A stretch of 12,673 nucleotides of DNA from NCBI GenBank assembly GCA_964393005.1, contig CAYMRR010000012.1, positions 1 to 12,673 of the forward strand. Direction: 5' to 3'. Positions 5,636-12,673 of the stretch are shown here, in pieces. The stretch comes from UBA5272 sp964393005. GTDB lineage: Bacteria > Patescibacteriota > Minisyncoccia > Phycocordibacterales > UBA5272. The notes under the pieces are model-generated. The model saw only the letters and a program-made list of their open reading frames with translations. It did not search any database and was not told where the DNA came from. Within the stretch, counting starts at the first letter, position 1, and each line of letters begins with the position of its first letter. The position numbers were made by a program, and so were the translations under genes.

Positions 5636-7141
5636 ATGTCTTATCTCTTCGAAAAAGAAATAGATAAAAATAATATTCCTAAAGATATTGTATTTGTATC
5701 TCAAGAATTATCTAAAAATAATTTTGAGAGTTTTTTGGTTGGTGGATGTGTGAGAGATTTATTCTTAAACAAAACTCCCAAAGATTGGGACATGACCACA
5801 AATGCTACTCCAGAAGAAATTATAAAAATTTTTGGAGAAGATGAAACGGTTTATGAAAATGAATTTGGTACAGTTGGTGTAAAAATTAGGAATACAAAAA
5901 GTGAAACACAAGAAGTTTCTAAAATTGTAGAAGTTACTACTTATAGAAAAGAAGAAGAGTATAAAGATTTTCGAAGACCTTCTGGTGTGAAATGGGGAAA
6001 GTCTATAGAAGAAGATTTGAAAAGAAGAGACTTTACTATGAATGCTATAGCCTACGATATTGTAAACGACAAAATTGTAGACATTTATAATGGACAAAAA
6101 GATATAAACGACAAAATTATAAAAACAGTAGGAGTAGCTGAAGAAAGATTCGGAGAAGATGCTCTTCGTATGCTCCGAGCTATAAGATTTTCTGTACAAT
6201 TAGACTTTGTTATCTCTAGTGAAACACTAGAAGCCATATTTAAATTATCAAAAAATTTATCTAAAATCTCAAAAGAAAGAATAAGAGATGAATTTATAAA
6301 AATTATAAATTCTAAAAATCCAATGCAAGGAATTATTCTTTTAGAAAAATTAAATCTTTTAGAATATATTTCACCAGAATTAAAAAATTCTGTAGGAATA
6401 GAACAAAATGGACATCACACTTTTGATGTTTTTGAGCATTCTTTGCGAGCTTTAAATTATGCAGCAGAAAAAGATTTTAGTTTAGAGATTAGGCTTGCTG
6501 TATTGTTTCACGATATCGGCAAACCAAAAACTAGAAGATTTGATGAAAATAAAAAAGATTACACTTTTTATGGGCATGAAGTAGTAGGAGAAAGGATAAC
6601 TAAAAAATTTTTAGAAAGCTTAAGTTTTCCTAAAAATATAGTAGAAAAAGTATCAAAGCTTGTCCGCTATCATATGTTTTTTTCTGATCCAGAAAAAATC
6701 ACTCTCTCATCAGTACGAAGATTAATAGTAAATATTGGTGAAGAAAATATTTGGGATTTGGTGAAACTTCGAATTTGTGACAGGGTAGGATCAGGTACCA
6801 AAAAAGAAGAACCGTACAGGCTTCGTAAATTTGAAAGCATGATAGAAGAAGCTCTTCGTAACCCTGTTTCACTAAAGACTTTAAAAATAGATGGAGAAAA
6901 AATAAAAGAGATTTTAAAAGAAAAGCCAGGTAAGAAAATAGGATATATTCTCCATGCACTCTTTTATGAAACTATAGAAGATGCTAATAAAAACAAAGAA
7001 GACTATTTGGAAAAAAGGGTTCTCGAGCTAAACAAATTAGATCTAAAAGAATTAGAAAATTTAGCAAATTCTGGAAAAGGAAAAATGGAAAATCTAAACG
7101 AAATAGAAATAGGGGAGATAAAGAAAAAGTTTAGAGTTTAA
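5636..7141 (+). CDS. cca: CCA tRNA nucleotidyltransferase with HD domain
   Basis: This class II nucleotidyltransferase (501 residues) adds the 3' CCA to tRNAs. The head domain has FLVGGCVRDLFLNKTPKDWD at 33-52, with the DxD metal-binding pair Asp50 and Asp52. EEDLKRRDFTMNAIAYD (125-141) is the ribose/template motif, and EERFGEDALRMLRAIRF (169-185) follows. An HD phosphohydrolase-like domain comes next: His268, VLFHDIGKPKT (289-299, HD pair 292-293) and His314. This resembles the HD-bearing bacterial CCA/poly(A) polymerase family and fits its usual length. A poly(A) polymerase or an A- or CC-specialised enzyme cannot be excluded from sequence alone. Neither tRNA in this window encodes CCA, so the activity is needed. 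It starts 12 bp after the cupin gene with no Shine-Dalgarno; a terminator follows at 7151. Confidence 0.95.
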   Translation: MSYLFEKEIDKNNIPKDIVFVSQELSKNNFESFLVGGCVRDLFLNKTPKDWDMTTNATPEEIIKIFGEDETVYENEFGTVGVKIRNTKSETQEVSKIVEVTTYRKEEEYKDFRRPSGVKWGKSIEEDLKRRDFTMNAIAYDIVNDKIVDIYNGQKDINDKIIKTVGVAEERFGEDALRMLRAIRFSVQLDFVISSETLEAIFKLSKNLSKISKERIRDEFIKIINSKNPMQGIILLEKLNLLEYISPELKNSVGIEQNGHHTFDVFEHSLRALNYAAEKDFSLEIRLAVLFHDIGKPKTRRFDENKKDYTFYGHEVVGERITKKFLESLSFPKNIVEKVSKLVRYHMFFSDPEKITLSSVRRLIVNIGEENIWDLVKLRICDRVGSGTKKEEPYRLRKFESMIEEALRNPVSLKTLKIDGEKIKEILKEKPGKKIGYILHALFYETIEDANKNKEDYLEKRVLELNKLDLKELENLANSGKGKMENLNEIEIGEIKKKFRV

Positions 7142-7150
7142 AATAAAAAT

Positions 7151-7183
7151 AAAACCGCTACAAAATTAATTGTGGCGGTTTTT
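7151..7183. terminator. Bidirectional terminator between cca and the minus-strand gene
   Basis: A 12-bp stem (7151-7162 with 7171-7182, one T-G pair) encloses loop AAATTAAT and ends in a T-run on the plus strand. On the minus strand the same stem is followed by a T-rich stretch, so it can end both converging transcripts. A 10-bp palindrome (7191-7200) lies beside it. Confidence 0.85.
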
Positions 7184-7198
7184 ACTTTTTAAGCTAGC

Positions 7199-7507
7199 TT
7201 ATCTAAAAGCAAAAGGTCTTGAAGTAGACTTAAATAGTATTTCATTTGCTTTTTGAAAATGTTTTGGATATTCACCTTTATCTACATATCCCGGGCCAGC
7301 TGTAGCTCTAGCTATTTTCTTCCAAAGAGGAAAAAGTTGCTTTTTTCTAAGGGTTACTTTTTCCACTTGAATATACCATCTTAGTATTTCTACTGCGGTA
7401 TATGTTTTGGAAGCTTTTTCCTTAGAGTTTGTTTTAGTTTTGACAAATTTGTCAAAATCTGAAATAATTTTTTCTACTCTTAGTGAACCAAATCTTTTCC
7501 TATTCAT
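7199..7507 (-). CDS. Small basic protein of unknown function
   Basis: I do not recognise this 102-residue protein. It is rich in Lys and Arg, has no signal peptide, membrane segment or cysteine, and looks mainly helical and cytosolic. Visible features are a basic N-terminus (MNRKRFGSLRVEKI), aromatic and basic middle segments (ILRWYIQVEKVTLRKK, LFPLWKKIARA), a glycine turn (AGPGYVDKGEYP) and a basic C-terminus (STSRPFAFR). The charge would suit nucleic-acid or ribosome binding, but that is inference. It is likely a real gene: it has its own promoter-like sequence (7544-7571), a terminator just after its stop, no competing reading frame, and fills the gap between flanking genes cleanly. It is divergent from recJ, with overlapping promoters. 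No Shine-Dalgarno precedes the start. Confidence 0.75.
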   Translation of the reverse strand: MNRKRFGSLRVEKIISDFDKFVKTKTNSKEKASKTYTAVEILRWYIQVEKVTLRKKQLFPLWKKIARATAGPGYVDKGEYPKHFQKANEILFKSTSRPFAFR

Positions 7508-7543
7508 TTTTTAAAACTGTTAAAGGGTTAAAGAACTTTTTAA

Positions 7544-7571
7544 AATATAACAAAAATAAAAAATTTAGCAA
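7544..7571 (-). promoter_or_regulatory. Promoter of the small basic-protein gene
   Basis: On the minus strand: TTGCTA (7571-7566), 16 nt, then TATATT (7549-7544), preceded by TGT as an extended -10. The start would be near 7537, giving a leader of about 30 nt. Its -35 overlaps the recJ -35 on the other strand. Confidence 0.5.
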
Positions 7572-7593
7572 GTCGCAAGAAAGCTGTTATAAT
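7565..7593 (+). promoter_or_regulatory. recJ promoter, giving a near-leaderless mRNA
   Basis: TTAGCA (7565-7570), 17 nt, then a perfect TATAAT (7588-7593) with TGT upstream as an extended -10. The start would be at about 7599-7601, only 6-8 nt before ATG 7607. That leaves no room for a Shine-Dalgarno. Confidence 0.65.
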
Positions 7594-7606
7594 CTGTATT
7601 AAGATT

Positions 7607-9265
7607 ATGACTCTTTCAGAATTGCAAAAGAAAATATTGTTACAGAAAAATTTTGATTTAGAAAATAAAGAAATAGTAGAAAAATTTTTATCTCCAAATT
7701 GGGAGAGAGATTTGCTTGATTCTTTAAATATAAAAGATATAGAAAAAAGTATAGAGAGAATAAAGCTAGGTATAGAGAGAGGGGAAAATATTATTATTTA
7801 TGCCGATTATGATAGTGATGGTATACCAGGAGCTGTAATATTAAATGATTTTTTTGAAAAAATAAATTATAAAAATTTTTCAGTCTATATACCAGACAGG
7901 CATAAAGAAGGATATGGGCTAAATAAAAAAGCTATAGAAAATTTTATAAAAGAAAAAGTCTCACTTATTATTACAGTAGATATAGGTATTACCAATTTAG
8001 AAGAAATAGCTTTTGCTGAAGAAAATAATATAAATATTATTGTTACTGACCATCACTTACCTATTTTAGATGAAAAAGGAAAACAAATTCTCCCTAAAGC
8101 TTTTTCTATAATTAATACTAAGCAAGAAGATGATAATTATGAAGAAAAGTTTCTCTCTGGTGCTGCTACAGCTTGGAAGCTGGTAAATGCTTTTCTTAAT
8201 AAATATCGAAAAGATTTTAAAGTGGCGGATGGCTGGGAAAAGTGGCTACTTGATATGGTAGGCATTTCTACTATTGCAGATTTAGTTCCACTTAAAAATG
8301 AAAATAGACTTTTAGCAAAATATGGGTTACTTGTTTTAAAAAAAAGTAAAAGGCCAGGCCTTCAAAAAATATTAGCAAATAGTAAAATAATTCAAAAAAA
8401 CATTTCTGAAGATGATATAGCTTTTTATATAGCTCCGCGTATCAATTCAGCTTCTAGGATGGCTAATCCAAAAGATGCTTTTTATGCTTTACTTCAAAAT
8501 GACAATTCTTTGCTTTATGCAGAATTATTAGAAGAGTATAATGACGAAAGAAAAAGAGAAACTAGTCTTGCTACTAGTAGTATAGATTTTCAAAAATTAG
8601 AAAAAGAAAATATACTTTTACTTGGAAATAAAAATTGGACACCAGGCATACTTGGGCTTATTGCAAGCAAAGTCGCAGAAGAAACTTGCAAGACTACTTT
8701 TGTCTGGGGAAGAGGGGAAGATGAAGAGATTTTAAAAGGTTCTGTAAGAGGGATAGAAGATGGAGAAAATGTAGTAGAGATAATGACTGCTTGCCAAGAC
8801 CTTTTAGAAAATTTTGGAGGACATGAGGCGGCTGGTGGATTTGCTTTACATAAAGATAATTTAGAAAAATTTCAAAACTTTTTAAAAGCTTATAAAAAAA
8901 GAGAAAAGAAAAAAGTTTCTAACTTAGAAAAAGAAAAAAAGAAAATAGAGTCAAAAGATTTTATAGATATAGAATTAGAAAAAATAAATAAAAATCTTTT
9001 AGAAGAAATAAAAATTTTTGCTCCGTTTGGAACAGAAAATCCTAAAATAGTTTTTAGAATAAAAATTAAAGAAAATCATATTTTGTCTTCCAAAAGATTT
9101 GGTAAAAAGAAAGAGCATTTAGAAATTAATATAAATGGTCTCCGAGCTATAGAGTTTTTTGCTAAAGAAGAGAGAGAAGAGTTTCTACTTTCTCAAAAAG
9201 AATTTTTTGTAAATATAGAAGCCGATAGTTTTAGAAAAGATGTTTTGGTTAAATTTTTAAAATAG
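7607..9265 (+). CDS. recJ: Single-stranded-DNA-specific exonuclease RecJ
   Basis: RecJ is a 5'-3' exonuclease on single-stranded DNA used in recombination and repair. The DHH phosphoesterase domain shows IIYADYDSDG (63-72, metal ligands Asp67, Asp69, Asp71), TVDIGITN (123-130, Asp125; many RecJ have Asn at Ile126) and TDHHLP (147-152). ADLVPL (224-229) follows. The DHHA1 domain carries GGHEAAGG (404-411). A Lys/Glu-rich coiled stretch (about 428-450) leads to the OB-type C-terminal domain with FAPFGTENPK (471-480). At 552 residues it is close to the usual bacterial length. The start at 7607 is supported by the -10 box at 7588-7593, which would give an almost leaderless mRNA. It is the first gene of a run with rnhA, comEC and a metallo-beta-lactamase. 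Confidence 0.95.
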   Translation: MTLSELQKKILLQKNFDLENKEIVEKFLSPNWERDLLDSLNIKDIEKSIERIKLGIERGENIIIYADYDSDGIPGAVILNDFFEKINYKNFSVYIPDRHKEGYGLNKKAIENFIKEKVSLIITVDIGITNLEEIAFAEENNINIIVTDHHLPILDEKGKQILPKAFSIINTKQEDDNYEEKFLSGAATAWKLVNAFLNKYRKDFKVADGWEKWLLDMVGISTIADLVPLKNENRLLAKYGLLVLKKSKRPGLQKILANSKIIQKNISEDDIAFYIAPRINSASRMANPKDAFYALLQNDNSLLYAELLEEYNDERKRETSLATSSIDFQKLEKENILLLGNKNWTPGILGLIASKVAEETCKTTFVWGRGEDEEILKGSVRGIEDGENVVEIMTACQDLLENFGGHEAAGGFALHKDNLEKFQNFLKAYKKREKKKVSNLEKEKKKIESKDFIDIELEKINKNLLEEIKIFAPFGTENPKIVFRIKIKENHILSSKRFGKKKEHLEININGLRAIEFFAKEEREEFLLSQKEFFVNIEADSFRKDVLVKFLK

Positions 9266-9279
9266 TTTTTAATCTATGC

Positions 9280-9285
9280 TAAAAT
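9280..9285 (+). promoter_or_regulatory. Candidate extended -10 immediately before rnhA
   Basis: TGC followed by TAAAAT (9280-9285). The expected start, near 9292, coincides with the rnhA ATG, so the mRNA would be leaderless. The -35 region is poor (TTAAAA at 9257-9262, 17-nt spacing). It may be an internal promoter for rnhA-comEC within the recJ run. Confidence 0.4.
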
Positions 9286-9291
9286 ATTTTT

Positions 9292-9786
9292 ATGAAACTA
9301 GTTTTGTATACCGATGGCGCAAGTAGAGGAAATCCTGGTAAGGGGGGCTGGGGAGTGTATATTGAAATGAGAAAAGACAAGCTTTATACTTCAAAGCTTT
9401 CAGGAAATAAAAAAGATACTACTAACAATCAAATGGAGCTCACAGCTACAATAAAAGGGCTTTCATTTATTAAGAAAAATTTAGCCAAGATTTTAAAAAA
9501 TGAAAAAGTAGAAATCAAAATTTTTACTGACTCTAGCTATGTTAAAAATGGTATTACTCTTTGGATAAAAAATTGGGAAAAGAATAATTGGAAAACTGCA
9601 AACAAAAAACCAGTTTTAAATAAAGATCTTTGGCTTGAGCTTTTAGAATTAAAAAATTCTATTAATCAAAAACTTTTAAAAAACAATTTTTCAGAAATCA
9701 AATTTGAATATGTAAAAGGCCATGCTGGAATAAAAGGAAATGAAATAGCTGACGAACTTGCCACTATTGCAGCCGACAAGCTTTAA
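9292..9786 (+). CDS. rnhA: Ribonuclease HI
   Basis: RNase HI cuts the RNA strand of RNA-DNA hybrids, removing R-loops and primers. The 164-residue protein is a single RNase H fold. YTDGASRGNPG (6-16) holds Asp8; NNQMELTA (45-52) holds Glu49; FTDSSYV (78-84) holds Asp80; the C-terminal KGHAGIKGNEIADELA (142-157) holds His144 and Asp154. This is the complete Asp-Glu-Asp-Asp catalytic set plus the His loop. A basic handle-like segment (LWIKNWEKNNWKTANKKPV, 90-108) is present, as in E. coli RNase HI, and should help bind the hybrid. It begins 26 bp after recJ and ends 8 bp before comEC, so it probably belongs to the same transcript. No Shine-Dalgarno is seen. Confidence 0.96.
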   Translation: MKLVLYTDGASRGNPGKGGWGVYIEMRKDKLYTSKLSGNKKDTTNNQMELTATIKGLSFIKKNLAKILKNEKVEIKIFTDSSYVKNGITLWIKNWEKNNWKTANKKPVLNKDLWLELLELKNSINQKLLKNNFSEIKFEYVKGHAGIKGNEIADELATIAADKL

Positions 9787-9794
9787 ACAAAATT

Positions 9795-11396
9795 ATGTAT
9801 TTAGAGCAGATAATCTTTGCCACTTTAGGATTATTTATAGGAATTAATTTAGCATATATTTTAAATTTTTCTAGTCAAATTTTTTTCCTCTCTCTTTTTT
9901 TAGCTCTAATTAATTTTTTAATTTATAAATTTTCTAAGAAAAATTTTGGAGTCTATAAAAATAAAATACCTCTTTTACTTAGTTTTTTATTTTTATTTTT
10001 ATCTTTAGGTATTTTGCTAGGCCAAGCTTCACTAAGTAAAGCTGTCGAAGAAAGGCAAGCTTTTGAATCTTTTATAAAAGAAGAAAAAGTATTTAGAGGA
10101 GAAATAAGTAAAATAAGTTTTACAGAAAAGTCTCAGCAAATTTTTTTAGAATTAGAAAGAGATAAAGAAAGTAAAACTTCTTTTAAACTAAAACTTATTA
10201 CTCACAAAATCCCAGAATATAAAATAGGAGATTATCTAGAAATAGAAGGAAAAGTAATAGTAGAAAATACAATATTACCAAAGGTGATAGAAGGAGAAAA
10301 AGTCTTTAATTCTTACAGCACTGAAACTTTAAATTCTCTAAGAAAGATAAATGGAGAAATTTCTTTTCCAAAAATAAAAGTTTTAGAAAAGAGAGAAAAG
10401 GGATTTAGCTTTTTTAAAAAAGGTCTTTATAAATTAGCAAATATAAAAGTAGATTTTGTAAAAAAATTAGATTCACTATCTCCTCGTGAGTCAGCTGCTC
10501 TTTCAGCAGGCACCACTCTTGGCGATGACTCTCTTTTTTCTAAAAAAGAATTAGAAAATTTTAGAGTTTCAGGACTTTCTCACCTTATAGTCCTTTCAGG
10601 ATTTAATATTACTATACTTATAAGTTTTTTATTTTTTATATTTTTAAATTTAAAGATTAGATTAAAATGGAGAATTGTTCTTACTATTAGCTCTATAATA
10701 GTCTTTATTATTTTTGTTGGAGGTGGCCCATCTATTTTAAGAGCTGGTATTATGGGGAGTGTACTTTTATTATCATTTTTATTTGGTAAACAATATGCAG
10801 CTAAACAAATTTTATTTTTAGTTGCTTTTTTTATGATGATATTTAGTCCAAAAATAGCGGTAAGTGATATATCTTTTCACCTTTCTTTTTTAGCTACTTT
10901 TGGCATCCTTTATCTCTCTCCTATTTTTGATAATTATAGATTTTGGAAAAAATGGAATAAAGAAGATTTAAAAGAAAAAGATCTTTCTTTTAAAGATAAA
11001 ATTATAAAAAATATTTTTGATATTTTAAAAATTACTCTTATTGCACAGATCTCTGTTTTACCTTATATAGCTTTTAAGTTTGGAAGTATTTCTTTATTTG
11101 GGCTTTTTGCTAATATTTTAGTTTTACCTTTTATACCTATTGTCATGTTGCTGGCTTTTTTAGTATTAGTGTTTTCTTATTTTTTGCCTAGTATAAGTAT
11201 TTTGCTTGCTTACCTTTCTTATATTTTTGCTAGATATATTTTTGGGTTAACTAATTATTTAGCTGCTATGCCTGCAAGTGAAATAAAAAATAATTTTTCA
11301 TTTTCTTTTATGCTTATTTTTTATTTTATACTCATCTTTTATATTTATTTTGAAAACAAAAGACACACCATTAAAAAACTTTTAGAAAATTATTAA
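9795..11396 (+). CDS. comEC: ComEC/Rec2-type DNA uptake channel, membrane part only
   Basis: ComEC is the inner-membrane channel that brings single-stranded DNA into competent cells. This 533-residue part has two N-terminal hydrophobic segments (about 5-45 and 58-80), a soluble OB-like region (about 98-160, FRGEISKISF...YKIGDYLEIEGKV), and the Competence domain, beginning near SPRESAALSAGTTLGDD (229-245) with the signature RVSGLSHLIVLSGFN (257-271). Several membrane helices run from about 270 to 525. The metallo-beta-lactamase domain usual at the C-terminus is absent; it is encoded by the next gene, which lies in the same reading frame after one TAA and nine bases. The start is 8 bp after rnhA with no Shine-Dalgarno. 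A standalone role in exporting or importing something other than DNA is not excluded. Confidence 0.9.
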   Translation: MYLEQIIFATLGLFIGINLAYILNFSSQIFFLSLFLALINFLIYKFSKKNFGVYKNKIPLLLSFLFLFLSLGILLGQASLSKAVEERQAFESFIKEEKVFRGEISKISFTEKSQQIFLELERDKESKTSFKLKLITHKIPEYKIGDYLEIEGKVIVENTILPKVIEGEKVFNSYSTETLNSLRKINGEISFPKIKVLEKREKGFSFFKKGLYKLANIKVDFVKKLDSLSPRESAALSAGTTLGDDSLFSKKELENFRVSGLSHLIVLSGFNITILISFLFFIFLNLKIRLKWRIVLTISSIIVFIIFVGGGPSILRAGIMGSVLLLSFLFGKQYAAKQILFLVAFFMMIFSPKIAVSDISFHLSFLATFGILYLSPIFDNYRFWKKWNKEDLKEKDLSFKDKIIKNIFDILKITLIAQISVLPYIAFKFGSISLFGLFANILVLPFIPIVMLLAFLVLVFSYFLPSISILLAYLSYIFARYIFGLTNYLAAMPASEIKNNFSFSFMLIFYFILIFYIYFENKRHTIKKLLENY

Positions 11397-11405
11397 AATA
11401 AAATT

Positions 11406-12377
11406 ATGCAAAACCAAGATTTAAAAGATTTAATTTTTAAATACAAATATAAATTGAAAATATTTTTTAAAAATTATTCTCGTTTATTTTTTACTGCTTT
11501 AATAATTTTATTATTTTTTATATTATTTTTTATCTTTCTAAATTTAGAAAAAGAAAAAAAGTTAGAAATAAAGTTTTTAGATGTTGGGCAAGGTGACTCT
11601 ATTCTTATAACAACTCCTAATAATCAAAAAATTTTAATAGATGCAGGACCTAGTGATGAGGTGGTTAGACAATTAGAAAAATCTATTTCTATTTTTGAGA
11701 AAAAATTGGATCTTATTATTATGTCTCATCCAGATTCGGATCATATAGCAGGGTTTAATTATTTATTACCAAAATATAAAGTTTTAAATATTTTAGAAAA
11801 TGGCGATACTTTTAATGAAAGTCCTGTAAAAGAAGAAGTTTTTAAAAAAGTAAAAGAAAAAGAAGAAGCAAATATTTTAGTAGCAAATTGTGGAGATAAA
11901 ATAGTATTGGGAGAAAATAAAGAAAGTCCAACTTTATATATTTTACATCCAATACAAAATGCTCTAATAAAAAATGATAGCAATGATAATTCTATAGTAG
12001 GGTTATTGATTTTTCATGAATACAGTTTTTTGTTTACAGGAGATATTGGGGTAGAAGTAGAAAAGAAAATCTTTTTTAATTTACCTCTCTGCTTTCCTAA
12101 AGAAAAAGAATATTTAGAAGAAAAATTAAAAAATCTTACAGTCTATAAAGCTTCGCATCATGGATCAAATACAGGAAATTCAGAAGCTTTTCTTAAAAGC
12201 TTAAAACCAAAATATTCTATAATAAGTGCCGGCAAAGATAATAGCTACGGACATCCCAAAAAGGAAGTTTTAGAAATTTTAGAAAAATATAGTAAAAATA
12301 TTTTAAATACTATAGAAGATGGAAATATTCTTTTTAAGACAGATGGGAAAAATTTAGAAATTCAGAAAAGTAAATAA
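11406..12377 (+). CDS. Membrane-anchored ComEC-type metallo-beta-lactamase domain protein
   Basis: This 323-residue protein matches the C-terminal domain of ComEC. A basic N-terminus (to about residue 25) precedes one membrane helix (about 27-46), which by the positive-inside rule places the enzyme domain outside the membrane, as in full-length ComEC. The domain starts with FLDVGQGDSILI (57-68) and LIDAGP (77-82). Metal-site motifs are SHPDSDH (107-113), FTGDIG (210-215), KASHHGS (248-254) and YGHP (281-284). The domain may act as a nuclease degrading the strand not imported; that is inferred from the family. It lies in frame with comEC, separated by a single TAA codon, and was probably once fused to it. 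A different hydrolase partner is possible but less likely. It ends at a strong terminator. Confidence 0.9.
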   Translation: MQNQDLKDLIFKYKYKLKIFFKNYSRLFFTALIILLFFILFFIFLNLEKEKKLEIKFLDVGQGDSILITTPNNQKILIDAGPSDEVVRQLEKSISIFEKKLDLIIMSHPDSDHIAGFNYLLPKYKVLNILENGDTFNESPVKEEVFKKVKEKEEANILVANCGDKIVLGENKESPTLYILHPIQNALIKNDSNDNSIVGLLIFHEYSFLFTGDIGVEVEKKIFFNLPLCFPKEKEYLEEKLKNLTVYKASHHGSNTGNSEAFLKSLKPKYSIISAGKDNSYGHPKKEVLEILEKYSKNILNTIEDGNILFKTDGKNLEIQKSK

Positions 12378-12412
12378 AACAAAATCACCTCTTTTTGAGG
12401 TGATTTTGTTTT
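12376..12412. terminator. Strong bidirectional terminator between the comEC unit and rpmB
   Basis: A perfect 16-bp stem (12376-12391 with 12397-12412) with loop TTTTT, starting within the stop codon of the metallo-beta-lactamase gene. A-rich and T-rich ends give a T-tract in both directions, so it can end both converging transcripts. Confidence 0.92.
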
Positions 12413-12419
12413 AAAATTG

Positions 12420-12626
12420 TTATTCTGCTGCTACATTAAGGTGGACACCTTTTTTAATACAGCTGGTACAAAGCTTTACTCTAGGACCATTAGGAATTCT
12501 AGCCCATTGAAGATTTGGGTATTTTCTTTTCTTTCCTGTAGGATTAAACTTTGTAGCACGGACTCTATTAGAATAGTTTCCTACCATTTTTGAACTTTTT
12601 TCGCATGCTGGACAAATATTAGCCAT
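12420..12626 (-). CDS. rpmB: Large-subunit ribosomal protein bL28
   Basis: bL28 is a small protein of the large ribosomal subunit. The 68-residue sequence has the family core SNRVRATKFNPT (19-30), KKRKYPNLQ (32-40) and GPRVKLCTSCIKKG (47-60). Four cysteines in two CxxC pairs (Cys5/Cys8 and Cys53/Cys56) should bind zinc, marking the zinc-binding (C+) form of this protein. The length is normal for the family. The start at 12626 gives MANICPAC, with no Shine-Dalgarno upstream. It stands alone on the minus strand, facing the comEC unit across the terminator. Only 47 bp upstream are in the window; I see no convincing promoter there. Confidence 0.96.
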   Translation of the reverse strand: MANICPACEKSSKMVGNYSNRVRATKFNPTGKKRKYPNLQWARIPNGPRVKLCTSCIKKGVHLNVAAE

Positions 12627-12673
12627 AAATTTGTTTAATTATTTTGAAATATTACCATAAAGCCATTTTTTTT

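Noticed and set aside
5765..6199. Minus-strand frame of 144 codons
   Set aside because: It is antisense to the conserved head domain of the CCA-adding enzyme; composition is Phe/Ser/Tyr-rich, as expected of a shadow.
6699..6959. Minus-strand frame of 86 codons
   Set aside because: It is antisense to the C-terminal part of the CCA-adding enzyme, with no recognisable features.
11759..11983. Minus-strand frame of 74 codons
   Set aside because: It is antisense to the metallo-beta-lactamase gene, with no promoter or family features.
1..12673. Recoded UGA (glycine or tryptophan), known in some related lineages
   Set aside because: All genes are full length without in-frame TGA, and Trp and Gly use standard codons. 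The stops are TAA (eight) and TAG (one), so nothing demands a changed code.

Overview
The window is AT-rich and looks like a small, streamlined bacterial genome. It most likely comes from the Candidate Phyla Radiation (Patescibacteria, Parcubacteria-like). This rests on three things. The large surface protein ends in a peptidoglycan-binding module of a type I associate with that group. The tRNAs lack an encoded CCA. None of the eight visible gene starts has a Shine-Dalgarno sequence. No rRNA is present, so the placement is inference.

Layout. Positions 1-4545 hold the 3' part of one giant secreted protein, read from before the window. It has three blocks of Asp-box (BNR) repeats separated by two fibronectin-III-like modules, then an Ig-like domain, a low-complexity linker and a peptidoglycan-binding domain. 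Positions 4546-5233 are non-coding but dense: a strong promoter reading straight into a terminator, a second promoter, tRNA-Gly(UCC), tRNA-Arg(UCG), a hairpin-rich element bounded by a 27-bp duplication of the tRNA-Arg 3' end, a terminator and short AT-rich repeats.

Positions 5234-7141 carry a cupin gene and the CCA-adding enzyme, closed by a bidirectional terminator. Positions 7199-7507 (minus) hold a small basic protein I do not recognise; its promoter overlaps that of the divergent recJ. Positions 7607-12377 form a run of four genes: recJ, rnhA, comEC (channel part) and a separate membrane-anchored metallo-beta-lactamase that is normally the C-terminal domain of ComEC. A perfect 16-bp bidirectional hairpin separates this run from rpmB (bL28) on the minus strand.

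How the genes fit together. The CCA-adding enzyme completes tRNAs such as the two encoded here. ComEC plus the metallo-beta-lactamase would form the DNA-uptake channel, while RecJ and RNase HI process single-stranded DNA and RNA-DNA hybrids; their co-linearity suggests a DNA uptake and processing unit. The most unusual items are the surface-protein architecture, the tRNA-derived hairpin element, and the in-frame single-stop split of comEC.
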